DNA of 64,000 nt. Source: Candidatus Iainarchaeum sp. Lineage in GTDB: Archaea > Iainarchaeota > Iainarchaeia > Iainarchaeales > UBA10219. Position numbers and translations under genes: made by a program. Shown piece by piece: positions 50,262 through 58,392 of this stretch. Each line of letters begins with the position of its first letter. The stretch's first letter is position 1. The notes below the pieces were generated by a model that searched no databases, was not told the DNA's origin, and worked only from the letters and a program-made list of their open reading frames with translations. The DNA is taken from assembly GCA_018304425.1 (NCBI GenBank), contig JAGVWE010000002.1, positions 124,001 to 188,000 of the forward strand. The letters are read 5' to 3'.

Positions 50262-51008
50262 TTAGTCCGACTCGATGCGCGGCGCCAGGAAATAGGTTAT
50301 CGTAGACGCGCCGATGGGGTACGCGATTTTGACGGGCGCGCTGGACTTGAGGCAGACGCTGACGCTGGTCGCGGAGTCAGCGGATTTCAGCATGTTCTGG
50401 AGGTAGTCCAAGGGGAACATCGCTGCCGCGTCCTTCTTGGCCTTTATTTCCTTGACGGACTTGTCCTTCTTGGACAACTCGTTGTTGAGGGTTCCCTTGC
50501 TGGAATGGGCTTTCACGTAGAAGGCCGCGCCGTCCGTGCCCAGGGAAACGTGGCTGGAAATCAGCGAGGCGTCCTTCAAGGAGTCCTGCAACGAGCCCGC
50601 GGCCACGATTATTTCGGCGTCGAAATCGATTTTGGGCGAGGGAAGCTCGGCAGCCGAAACGTCAATCAAGGGAATGGAGAACCGCCGCGTGCCCTCTCCC
50701 TTGAACACGATGTGGAGGCGCGAGTTGTCCTTTTCGAGCGCGAGCTCCAATGCATCCTTGGACTTCGCGCGCGCCATGATCTGGGAGAGGTAATTCAGGT
50801 CGAGGCCGAGCTTGACGAGGCTCGGCACCTTGAACTCCTTGAACGCGTTCTTGTCCAGGAAAAAGTCCACCATCGAAATCTGGGAGGGGTCGGTTGCCTT
50901 CAACGCGAACCCCTTCTGGTCCACGATGAACTCGGCTTCGTCGATGAGCACGGCGATGGCGTCCACCGCGCGCTTGAACAACCCGGCATCCTCAAAAACG
51001 AGTTCCAT
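50262..51008 (-). CDS. pcn2: Sliding clamp PCNA, paralog 2
   Basis: A 248-residue clamp, clearly distinct from paralog 1. Motifs are FIVDQKGFALKATDPSQISM, VKLGLDLNYLSQIMARAKSK, PLIDVSAAELPSPKIDFDAE and MFPLDYLQNMLKSA. The C-terminus is YFLAPRIESD. It is the last gene in a Csl4-RpoL-signal peptidase-PCNA2 series on the minus strand, with GGAG before the ATG. Having two PCNA genes could mean a heteromeric clamp or specialised clamps. Confidence 0.93.
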   Translation of the reverse strand: MELVFEDAGLFKRAVDAIAVLIDEAEFIVDQKGFALKATDPSQISMVDFFLDKNAFKEFKVPSLVKLGLDLNYLSQIMARAKSKDALELALEKDNSRLHIVFKGEGTRRFSIPLIDVSAAELPSPKIDFDAEIIVAAGSLQDSLKDASLISSHVSLGTDGAAFYVKAHSSKGTLNNELSKKDKSVKEIKAKKDAAAMFPLDYLQNMLKSADSATSVSVCLKSSAPVKIAYPIGASTITYFLAPRIESD

Positions 51009-51056
51009 GCTCTTTTTCTCCGACTAACCCATTGGCTTCGGCAACCCTTTAAAACC

Positions 51057-51935
51057 CTATGGGAACGGGCATCTCCCGTTGACGTAACAACCGGAAACCA
51101 GGTTCTTGGGCACGTCGAAGACCAGGAGCTTGACCCAGCCCAGGAAGGGAACGCGGAGCACCATCTTGCCCTGCACTTCCGATGCCGGCACCGCGTACTG
51201 GGTGATGTGGGTTTCCTGGTCAATCAAGGGGTTGTGGGCGCTGTCCCCCTTGGTGAGGAAGTACACCCCATCGCGGGCCCTGAGCTTGGCGATGACGCGG
51301 TGGATGATGGGTTCCTGCAAGGCCTGCGAGAAGTAAACGATGACGTCGCCCTCCCGGTTCAATTCCAGGGCCTGCCCGTCCGAGAACCGGAGTTCCTTCA
51401 CCGAAAAATCGGTGTCCTTGGCCCTGCGCTGGGCAAGCAAGGCCAGGAAGGACTCACAGGGAACCAAAGAAGCCGAGTCAAAGGCGTTGCCCGAGCAACG
51501 GCTTTGAAGATAGGAACGCGCGGGAACCCCTTGAAGCGGCAAGTCCAAGACGAGTTCCTGGGCACGCACCTGCTCGGGGCCCGCGCCCACCAAGACGATG
51601 ACGTCGCCCCGGAAAAAAACCGGCTCCATGGAACCCGACACCACGATGACCATGGGCGAGGGCGTGCCCAACAACAACCCCAAGCCGTTGTAGAGCGTGA
51701 ACGCGAACAAGAAGGCGAAAAAGACGTAGACGGCCCAGGAAACCAGCTTGTCGTTGCCGGGGTTGACGCGCGGCATGACGAAGAGGTCAACGTACGTGAA
51801 GGGGTCCAGCCATTTGAGTTTTTTGCGGAACGACTTGAGTCTTTCACGGAATGCCTTGAAGTCCATGGGGTCACGACCGCGTGGCTTGCGGTTTGGGGGA
51901 AGCGGTTTGAAGGAAGGACGCCTGGCGCCAGTCAT
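51057..51935 (-). CDS. Signal peptidase I (S26, archaeal type)
   Basis: A 292-residue protein. After a basic N-terminal tail of about 60 residues it has a membrane helix (SWAVYVFFAFLFAFTLYNGL) and the catalytic Ser in VIVVSGSMEPVFFRGDVIVL. The second motif EPIIHRVIAK has His where bacterial enzymes have Lys, as expected in archaea and eukaryotes. A Cys-containing insert lies between the motifs, and a C-terminal beta part ends near a Cys-x5-Cys pair. The ATG at 51935 has GGAGG upstream. It cleaves signal peptides of secreted proteins such as the S-layer protein. Confidence 0.9.
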   Translation of the reverse strand: MTGARRPSFKPLPPNRKPRGRDPMDFKAFRERLKSFRKKLKWLDPFTYVDLFVMPRVNPGNDKLVSWAVYVFFAFLFAFTLYNGLGLLLGTPSPMVIVVSGSMEPVFFRGDVIVLVGAGPEQVRAQELVLDLPLQGVPARSYLQSRCSGNAFDSASLVPCESFLALLAQRRAKDTDFSVKELRFSDGQALELNREGDVIVYFSQALQEPIIHRVIAKLRARDGVYFLTKGDSAHNPLIDQETHITQYAVPASEVQGKMVLRVPFLGWVKLLVFDVPKNLVSGCYVNGRCPFP

Positions 51936-51957
51936 TGGAGGGCCTCCCTCGAAGGCC

Positions 51958-52233
51958 TCATTTGAGGGCCTTTTTGACCGCGTTCCCGAATTCCTTGAGC
52001 TCGTCCTCGATGGCATCACAGGCCTCGGACAACGCCTTCTTCGCCGAAACGCCCTTGGTCTTTAAGACGAACTTCGTGTCCTTGTCCATGGGATGCCCCA
52101 AGGCATACGAGGCAAAAGTCACGGCCTCGTTGTTCAACAACCTGGACTGGAGCAGGGCCGGAAAAGTATGCCGCTCGTCCTTGAGAATGAACTCGACGTG
52201 GTTTGGCTCGTTCTTGACTAACTCCAACTGCAT
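51958..52233 (-). CDS. rpoL: DNA-directed RNA polymerase subunit L (Rpb11 homolog)
   Basis: A 91-residue RpoL. Family sequence is ELVKNEPNHVEFILKDERHT, then FPALLQSRLLNNEAVTFASY and a C-terminal helix. It pairs with RpoD in the alpha-like assembly core of RNA polymerase. Starts 11 bases after the csl4 stop, so both are on one transcript with signal peptidase and PCNA2 downstream. Length is normal. Confidence 0.92.
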   Translation of the reverse strand: MQLELVKNEPNHVEFILKDERHTFPALLQSRLLNNEAVTFASYALGHPMDKDTKFVLKTKGVSAKKALSEACDAIEDELKEFGNAVKKALK

Positions 52234-52244
52234 GCACGCCCCTC

Positions 52245-52811
52245 CTAGGTAAGCAAATAATGAGTGGAAATCTTGCGGGTCTCGGGATTGCCGCAGGCCA
52301 CGCACTTGAGCTGCTGGTCGAACAACTGCAACGGGCCCCGGCACTTCACGCAGTAACCGCGGATGACGCCGAACTCGGGTTCCTTGGTGGACAAGTCGAT
52401 GCCGTACGGCGTTACTTCCGCGACCTTGGCCTCAATGATGTCGCCCACGCGGAACAAGTCGTTCAAGCGCTCCACGAACCGCATGCTCGCGTTGAAGACC
52501 GGAATGGTGGCGAAAGAGTTCAGGATCTGCCTGGGCTCGCCGTCCTTCGAGGCCTCCAGCATTTCCACCATCACCATCTTTTCCTTGATGAGGCTGGCCA
52601 CGCACTTGACGACGGAACCCCTTTCCAGGGGCTTGACTTCCCGGGTCAGCCGCTGCACGCGGGCTTCGTGGTTTCCCTCGTCCAGGTCCTTGAAGCCGAT
52701 GGAAGTGGCGCGCACGCTGCCGTCCACGTGTTCATAGGCGTTGTCGCCTGCGACGAATTCCTCAGCCGTTCCCAGCGGGCTGCCGGGAACCACCAGTTCT
52801 TTTACCTTCAT
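52245..52811 (-). CDS. csl4: Exosome cap subunit Csl4
   Basis: A 188-residue Csl4: an N-terminal domain (VVPGSPLGTAEEFVAGDNAY, the family start), a central S1 domain (VGDIIEAKVAEVTPYGIDLS) and a C-terminal zinc ribbon with CVKCRG and CVACGNPE. It recruits RNA to the archaeal exosome. First in the Csl4-RpoL-signal peptidase-PCNA2 series. A GGGTG-type site precedes the ATG at 52811. Confidence 0.92.
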   Translation of the reverse strand: MKVKELVVPGSPLGTAEEFVAGDNAYEHVDGSVRATSIGFKDLDEGNHEARVQRLTREVKPLERGSVVKCVASLIKEKMVMVEMLEASKDGEPRQILNSFATIPVFNASMRFVERLNDLFRVGDIIEAKVAEVTPYGIDLSTKEPEFGVIRGYCVKCRGPLQLFDQQLKCVACGNPETRKISTHYLLT

Positions 52812-52917
52812 GAAAACACCCTGCTGAAACGAAAAAAGAGCCAATAACCGCCTTTTAACCAATTACGGTAGGGAAACGATTTTAAACCAGCGTGTTGTAA
52901 TCCTTTCGGGCACGCAA

Positions 52918-53817
52918 ATGGTGTTGGAAGACATTGTAACCGACCGGATGGCCAGAAAGCACCCCATTGACCTCTTGTTCGTGTCCATCCTGATGTCCTC
53001 GATAGCCATTTGGGGCAGCTACTACATATTCAAGGAAACCACGAGCATCCTGAGCCTGGCCTTCATCACCATGGGGTTGATGCCGTTAATTCACAGCATC
53101 TTCGTGGAAGAAGAGGAAGAAGAAGCCGAAGAACAGGGCCCCGCGGCAGCGTTCCTCGCCCGGCACTTCGACATAATAAAGATTTTGTCCTGGTTCTTCC
53201 TCGGCCTGGTCCTCAGCTACGCCTTCTGGTACGCCACCCTCCCCACCGACAAAGAACAACTCTGTCTGGGCGACACCTGCTTCCCCGCGCCCCTCCGCCA
53301 AAAAGTGTTCGCCGAACAGGAAAAGACCTACAACTTCATCGCGGGAAAGGTCACGGGGCTCGACGCTGCGGCTGCGGGCAACGCGACCCGGGAATCCTGC
53401 CTCGGAAAAGCCCGTGACCTATGGGGGTGCACGGAATTCATTTACGCCAACAACGCCATCGTCCTGGGCCTGGCCATCCTTTTCTCCTTCGTGTGGGGCG
53501 CGGGAACCCTGTTCCTGCTCGGCTGGAACGCGTCCGTCATCGGGGTGTTCATCGGCAAGGAACTCCAAGAGAACGGCCTGGTATCCGGCATCCTCAAGGC
53601 CTTCGGCTACATCCCCCACGGCCTGCCCGAAGTCCTGGCCTACTTCATCGGCTCCATCGCGGGCGGCATCATCTCGGTCTTCATCACCAAGAAAAAATAC
53701 CAGCTCCACGAACCCCAGCAAATCGTGAAAGACGTGCTGTTCCTGCTCCTGCTCGCCTACCTCGTGCTGTTCCTCGGGGCCGTGGTGGAAGCGTACTTCA
53801 TCGTGCAGGGCGCGTAA
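52918..53817 (+). CDS. SpoIIM/DUF95 family membrane protein
   Basis: A 299-residue protein with about six membrane helices. The stage II sporulation protein M pattern is visible in FIYANNAIVLGLAILFSFVW, ASVIGVFIGKELQENG and FGYIPHGLPEVLAYFIGS with its conserved Pro-His-Gly. A cytoplasmic acidic loop follows the second helix (FVEEEEEEAEEQGP). Archaeal members are common and uncharacterised; membrane shaping has been suggested. Divergent from csl4 and convergent with the SPFH gene. Confidence 0.85.
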   Translation: MVLEDIVTDRMARKHPIDLLFVSILMSSIAIWGSYYIFKETTSILSLAFITMGLMPLIHSIFVEEEEEEAEEQGPAAAFLARHFDIIKILSWFFLGLVLSYAFWYATLPTDKEQLCLGDTCFPAPLRQKVFAEQEKTYNFIAGKVTGLDAAAAGNATRESCLGKARDLWGCTEFIYANNAIVLGLAILFSFVWGAGTLFLLGWNASVIGVFIGKELQENGLVSGILKAFGYIPHGLPEVLAYFIGSIAGGIISVFITKKKYQLHEPQQIVKDVLFLLLLAYLVLFLGAVVEAYFIVQGA

Positions 53818-53823
53818 AAGGAG

Positions 53824-54969
53824 TTATTGCTTGCCTGCCTTCTTCTTGGCCTTCTTTTTCCCGTTGCCTTTTCCCTTGCCCTTTTTCCCGTTCCTGCCGC
53901 GCCGCGAGGCCTCTTTCTTTAAGGCAGCGGCCAGGAGGGGCGCGTACCTGGCCACCAGCTGCTCATCGGATTGCGCGGATGCGGCCTCGGGCTGCGCGGC
54001 TACGCTGGCGCCCAGCTTGCCCGAAATCTGCGCGGCGAGCTTCGAGATTTCCATGGGGAAAACGATTTTCGTGGACTTTCCTTCGGACATCTTTTCGAGG
54101 GCCTTGATGTAATAATAGGAAATGGCCTTGTCCGACAGGTGCTCCGCGGCCTCCTTGACGGCGTCGATTTCCGCCTTGTGGGCCTCGGCCTCCTCCATGC
54201 GCGCCAGCTTCTTCTGCACCGCCGCCTTCTCCTCGTGCATGGCGTCCAGCACGGCCTTGGGGATGTCGATGTCCCTTATCTCCACGGACTGGATTTCCAC
54301 GCCCCAGCCGTGGGCCACCTTTTCCAGCGTGGCCTGGATGCGGCTGTTCAGCTCGTCGACGTTGGAAATGAGTTCCCGCATGGTGAGGGTGCCGCCCACG
54401 TCACGGATTTCCGAGACCACGTAGAGTTCGGCCGCCCGCTTGTAGTCCTCGACCTTGACAACGGAGTTGATGACCGACCTTGGCTCGTCCCGCACCCGCA
54501 AGTAGATGACGGCGTCAATCTTTACCTCGATGCCGTCCTTCGTGACCACGTCCTGCTTGGGGATGTCCACTATTTGGGTCCGCAACTCAACGGTTTCATA
54601 GGTTTCAATGGGCGGCAACAACAGGCACCAGCCCGGGCCCCCCACGCGGTTCACCCTCCCGAAGCGGGAGATGACCGCGCGCTCGTAGTCCGAGAGCGTC
54701 AACAGGAAGTCAAAACGCCACAGCATGAAAACCGCGAATGCCGCGAAGACGAGGGGCACGAGGTTCTGCGCCAAAAAGTTCTGGTTGCCCAGCGCCAAAA
54801 AAAGCACCAAGGCCAAAAGCAGGAGGACCCCCACGAAAACGGCTTCCTTGGGCTTCCTGGTGCCCTCCTTGTGGCCGTGGCCATGGCCGTGGCCGGCCCC
54901 GGCTGGGGCGCCGTGGCTGCCGTGCCCGCCTCCGTAGCCTGAATGGCCGTGTGTTTCCGCCAAAACCAT
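53824..54969 (-). CDS. SPFH/Band 7 (stomatin-like) membrane protein with His-rich N-terminus
   Basis: A 381-residue protein. The N-terminal 33 residues are His/Gly-rich (GHSGYGGGHGSHGAPAGAGH and a GHGHGHGH run), then two hydrophobic segments (residues about 45-90), then an SPFH domain: DYERAVISRFGRVNRVGGPG, VKIDAVIYLRVRDEPRSVIN and IRDIDIPKAVLDAMHEEKAA. A coiled-coil follows, and a Lys/Gly-rich tail (GKKGKGKGNGKKKAKKKAG) ends it. The His stretch could bind metal. The ATG at 54969 is chosen because the family-type start follows the His stretch; upstream codons look non-coding. Confidence 0.85.
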   Translation of the reverse strand: MVLAETHGHSGYGGGHGSHGAPAGAGHGHGHGHKEGTRKPKEAVFVGVLLLLALVLFLALGNQNFLAQNLVPLVFAAFAVFMLWRFDFLLTLSDYERAVISRFGRVNRVGGPGWCLLLPPIETYETVELRTQIVDIPKQDVVTKDGIEVKIDAVIYLRVRDEPRSVINSVVKVEDYKRAAELYVVSEIRDVGGTLTMRELISNVDELNSRIQATLEKVAHGWGVEIQSVEIRDIDIPKAVLDAMHEEKAAVQKKLARMEEAEAHKAEIDAVKEAAEHLSDKAISYYYIKALEKMSEGKSTKIVFPMEISKLAAQISGKLGASVAAQPEAASAQSDEQLVARYAPLLAAALKKEASRRGRNGKKGKGKGNGKKKAKKKAGKQ

Positions 54970-55084
54970 CCCACACAATACGTCAAATGCCCTCAACCGG
55001 CCCGGCAAGGGCCAATAAATTAATATACGTGCCTCCCCTATATAAATAATTGCCTGCCGACCAAGAAAGGCAAGGAACCATGGA

Positions 55085-56332
55085 ATGCCTAAATACAAGA
55101 GCGTAATGGTGGTCTGCGTGGACCGGGACGATGACCTGGGGAGAAAGGCCAGCGTCCAGGGCCCGGTCGTGGGGCGGAAGGCCTGCCTCAACGCGGCCGC
55201 CAAGCTGGCGCTGGCCGACCCGGGGGACACTGACTCCAACGCCATCTTCGCCACGGTCAAGAAATTCGACGAAGTCAAGAAGGAATTCGAGAACCTGGAA
55301 GTCGTGACCCTGACCGGGCACAGCAAGGCCAGCTTCGAGTCCGACAAGAAAGTCAACGAGCAACTCGACGCCGTCCTGGAAACGTTTCCCGCCGACGCGT
55401 TCATCCTCGTGACGGACGGAGCGGAAGACGACCAGGTCATCCCCATCCTGCAAAGCCGCGCCCCCATTTACTCCAAGGAAGTCGTCATCGTCAAGCAGGC
55501 GCAGGCCGTGGAGTCCACTTATTACACCATCAAGGAGGCCCTGAAGGACCCCGTGCTCGGCAGCATCGTCTTCGGGATTCCGGGCATCATCCTCGTGTTG
55601 TACGCGGTGCTGTTCTTCCTGGGCCAGGAAAAACTGTTCTTCCAGACCATCTCGTTCATCCTCGGCGTGTACCTCATCCTCAAGGGAACGGGCCTCGAAG
55701 AAAAACTGGCCGGCATGGCGTCCAACATCACGAAGGGCATGAGCCTCCAGCGGACGAGCTTCCCCTTCTACCTCGCCATGCTGTTCGTCTTCGGGTTCGG
55801 CTTGATCCAGGCCTATTCGGCCTACTACTCGCCGGAGGGCCTCAACCTGGACCTCACCCTGCGCCTCATCGAACCGGTTTCCTCCATCGTGTTGTTCACC
55901 GCGGTCTCGGCGCTGTGCTACGTCGTGGGAAGGGCCATCGACTCCGTGCACCTGAAGAAGGCCTACCGGCTCAAGAACTACTTCCTGTCCGGGGTGTTCA
56001 TCTTCATCATCTGGTTCATCATCGAGTCCGGGAAGAGCGTGGTCATCGGCGAAGCCGACCTCAACCTCTTCCTGGGCAGCATCGTGTTCAGCTTCGTCAT
56101 CGCCCTGGCAAGCTTCCGCGTCGCGAGCGTGCTGGACGTGCGCAAGAAAATCACGAAACTCCTCATCGGCCTCCCGGTCTACGCGCCGGACGGCCGATGG
56201 GTCGGCAAAGTCGAAAAGGTCGAGGGCCCGGAAAAAACCATCGAATACAAGGACATCAAGTCCAAGAAACTCGTGCAACTCCGCAAAGAACAATTCGTGC
56301 TGCGGGGGGATAGGGTGCTGTTGACGGCGTGA
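55085..56332 (+). CDS. DUF373 family membrane protein
   Basis: A 415-residue archaeal protein with a cytoplasmic N-terminal domain of about 145 residues (VMVVCVDRDDDLGRKA, EVVTLTGHSKASFESDKKVN, AFILVTDGAEDDQVIP) and seven or so membrane helices after it, the DUF373 layout. The N-terminal acidic motif CVDRDDD and DGAEDD suggest a metal- or nucleotide-binding domain but no activity is known. A short C-terminal cytoplasmic part (VGKVEKVEGPEKTIEYKDIK) looks like a small beta domain. Divergent from the SPFH gene. Confidence 0.85.
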   Translation: MPKYKSVMVVCVDRDDDLGRKASVQGPVVGRKACLNAAAKLALADPGDTDSNAIFATVKKFDEVKKEFENLEVVTLTGHSKASFESDKKVNEQLDAVLETFPADAFILVTDGAEDDQVIPILQSRAPIYSKEVVIVKQAQAVESTYYTIKEALKDPVLGSIVFGIPGIILVLYAVLFFLGQEKLFFQTISFILGVYLILKGTGLEEKLAGMASNITKGMSLQRTSFPFYLAMLFVFGFGLIQAYSAYYSPEGLNLDLTLRLIEPVSSIVLFTAVSALCYVVGRAIDSVHLKKAYRLKNYFLSGVFIFIIWFIIESGKSVVIGEADLNLFLGSIVFSFVIALASFRVASVLDVRKKITKLLIGLPVYAPDGRWVGKVEKVEGPEKTIEYKDIKSKKLVQLRKEQFVLRGDRVLLTA

Positions 56333-56378
56333 TTTTTCCACCCGCATTTTTATATTCCGGTTGCGTGTAAGGGGTGTT

Positions 56379-56531
56379 ATGGCACGAAGGGTTTCACGCG
56401 TTGTCAGGCGATTCATTCGCCCTTCAGGGGCAAGACACGACGCCGCGAGTGAAGCGGCTAAACCGCCTGGGAAAGCGCGGCCTCGATTTCCTGTCCCGAC
56501 CGATAGCCTTGCAGGGTTTTCCGCTCGTTGA
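56379..56531 (+). CDS. Possible 50-residue basic leaderless peptide
   Basis: ATG at 56379 lies about 28 bases after TTTTTATAT (56346-56354), the exact leaderless spacing, and opens MARRVSRVVRRFIRPSGARH, a strongly basic peptide. The frame runs antisense over the 3' end of the thioredoxin-like gene. Support is only the promoter spacing and composition; the DNA may instead carry an RNA with two hairpins. Confidence 0.2.
   Translation: MARRVSRVVRRFIRPSGARHDAASEAAKPPGKARPRFPVPTDSLAGFSAR
56407..56458. other. Two short hairpins between convergent genes
   Basis: GGCGA-TTCAT-TCGCC (56407-56421) and GCCGC-GAGTGAA-GCGGC (56442-56458), both perfect 5-bp stems, the second abutting the stop of the thioredoxin-like gene. 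They could end one or both transcripts, or belong to a small RNA from the TATA-like box at 56346. No T-tract follows, so a classical terminator is not shown. Confidence 0.3.
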
Positions 56532-57120
56532 CGACCAAGGCGGGGAGGGCTGAAACGCGGTACTGTTTCTTGAGGACGTCGAGGAAGTCCAGGCCGAGGT
56601 TGGCTTCGAAGGCGAAGACGTAGAGGTTGGGGCGCGAGGCGCGCAGGGCCGTGAGTTCCGCGCCCTGTTTCTGGCAGTCCACGCACCCCTGCGGGCCGGC
56701 CAGGTTGCTGTAAAAGTAGAGCACGGTGTCAAAGGCTGCCTCCGGGCACTGGCGGCGCAAATTGACCAGGTAAAGCCATAACTGGGCATTCAAGAGGGTG
56801 TAGTTCTTCTTGAGTTCCACGAGTTCCAGGGAGCCTGCGTCGACTTCCTCGAGGCGCGTGAGGTCGTTGCCCAGGGCATCCACGCGGTCGGCGAACTTGG
56901 CGACGAAGAAGGGAAAGTTGCGGCAGAAGTCCGGCGTGTCCTTGAGGGTCTCGAAGTAGAGGAGCGTGGTCTTCGCGTCGTTGAGGCTGGAACCTACTTT
57001 GCTGAGCTCGAAGAGGAAGAAGCTGGCGCGCTGCTCGGCGAAGTAGTTGGAGACGAAGACTCCCAACAGGAAGATGACTAGGGTGAGGGCAAAGGCTTTC
57101 GCGAAAACGCTTCTCACCAT
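56458..57120 (-). CDS. Membrane-anchored thioredoxin-like protein
   Basis: A 220-residue protein with one N-terminal membrane helix (AFALTLVIFLLGVFVSNYF) and an extracytoplasmic region. A helical part with Cys (TPDFCRNFPF) precedes a thioredoxin-like domain: YSNLAGPQGCVDCQKQGAEL has the CxxC motif and VSALPALVVNERKTLQGY has the cis-Pro. Overlaps the glycosyltransferase gene by seven bases, so the two are co-translated. Probably reduces, oxidises or isomerises surface protein disulfides. Confidence 0.78.
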   Translation of the reverse strand: MVRSVFAKAFALTLVIFLLGVFVSNYFAEQRASFFLFELSKVGSSLNDAKTTLLYFETLKDTPDFCRNFPFFVAKFADRVDALGNDLTRLEEVDAGSLELVELKKNYTLLNAQLWLYLVNLRRQCPEAAFDTVLYFYSNLAGPQGCVDCQKQGAELTALRASRPNLYVFAFEANLGLDFLDVLKKQYRVSALPALVVNERKTLQGYRSGQEIEAALSQAV

Positions 57121-58346
57121 TTCCGGCTCACCCCGCCGAGTTCACGGAACAAGCCCACGAAGAAAGCCAAGCCAATCAGGATGTTCCACACCGTCAAGTA
57201 AAGGACGAGGAAAGGAACATAAACCCATCTGAACTTTTCACGGGAGAGGCTGAAGCTCACTGAAAAGTAGGCGATGAAGAAAGCGAGGGAGACCACGAGG
57301 AAAAAATTTCCGATGGTCGCGAAGTAAATCGGGTTGAGCAGCGAACCCACGTAACTGGCCTGTGACGTGCCCTTCAAGGCGAGCAGGTGGACGAGTTTGT
57401 CCCATGCGAGGGGGATGCCGCCAAGGGTTATCACCGCGCCGCGGGTGAGCAGGACGGCGAGGATGCCGAAGATGATGAAGTTGATGGGGAACACGAACAA
57501 GCCGAGGTTCCGGTAGGCGGGGTTGAAGAACAGGAACGCGTATTTCCGGCCGTTCATGAGCGCGCCCCTATACCATCGTATGCGCTGCTTGAAGAGCTCC
57601 CAAAACGAGTGAGGCGAGACGCTGGAAACGAGGGCGTTCACCGAGTGCTTGATGCGGTAGCCGTTCGTCAACAGCTTCAACGCGACCTCCATGTCCTCGG
57701 ACAGCGCGTGCTCGTCGAACAAGCCGACCTTAATCAGGGCGGACTTTCGGAAGACGCTCAACGGCCCGGGCGTAACAAACAGGCTGTCCAGGAAGTCGTT
57801 GTTTTTCCGGATGTAGTTCATGCCGATGTATTCCACGAACTGGATGCCTTGCAGAATGTTCCTGGGCTCGTGGACGAGGATGGAACTGCTGACCGCGCCC
57901 ACGCGTTCGTCCGCGAAGTAGCCCATCATCTGGCGGAGCGCGTCCGGCCGAACAAAGGAGTCAGCGTCCACGGTGGCAACGAGCTCGCCCTTGGCCTTCC
58001 GGATACCGTGGTTCAAGGCAGAGCCCTTGCCGCCGTTCGGCTTCGAGAAAACCAGCACGCCCTTGAATTGCTTGGCAAGGACAGCCGTGCGGTCCGTTGA
58101 ACCGTCGTCCACGACCAGGACCTCAATTTTTTTCGGGTAGTCGAGGGCGAGCACGCTTCGAATGGTTCCGGCAATCGTGTCCTCCTCGTTGAAGGCCGGG
58201 ATGACGACCGAAACCAGGGGAAACCGCTTCGGCGCTGGGTCGGAAAGCGCTTGCCCCCGGTTTTCAAAAAACAGGATCAGGTAAACCGCGGTGATGAATA
58301 GGAAGAACAGGGTCGAAGACAAAATGAACCAATCATCGAGGGACAA
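57114..58346 (-). CDS. GT2 family membrane glycosyltransferase
   Basis: A 410-residue processive-type glycosyltransferase. An N-terminal helix is followed by the GT-A domain: VSVVIPAFNEEDTIAGTIRS, LVVDDGSTDRTAVL, ATVDADSFVRPDAL, then SEDMEVALKL and QRIRWYRGALMN. Four to five C-terminal helices follow. This layout resembles poly-beta-1,6-GlcNAc synthase-type enzymes. The TTG at 58346 is the only suitable start, with GGGTGA before it. Upstream, 46 bases away, is the LonB gene. Product unknown, surface polysaccharide likely. Confidence 0.88.
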   Translation of the reverse strand: MSLDDWFILSSTLFFLFITAVYLILFFENRGQALSDPAPKRFPLVSVVIPAFNEEDTIAGTIRSVLALDYPKKIEVLVVDDGSTDRTAVLAKQFKGVLVFSKPNGGKGSALNHGIRKAKGELVATVDADSFVRPDALRQMMGYFADERVGAVSSSILVHEPRNILQGIQFVEYIGMNYIRKNNDFLDSLFVTPGPLSVFRKSALIKVGLFDEHALSEDMEVALKLLTNGYRIKHSVNALVSSVSPHSFWELFKQRIRWYRGALMNGRKYAFLFFNPAYRNLGLFVFPINFIIFGILAVLLTRGAVITLGGIPLAWDKLVHLLALKGTSQASYVGSLLNPIYFATIGNFFLVVSLAFFIAYFSVSFSLSREKFRWVYVPFLVLYLTVWNILIGLAFFVGLFRELGGVSRKW

Positions 58347-58392
58347 ACGCGTTCACCCTACAAGCATTGCCTAGCGTGGCTTTAAAAGCCTT

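Noticed and set aside
50223..51965. 580-codon plus-strand open frame
   Set aside because: Antisense to PCNA2 and signal peptidase, which are certain.
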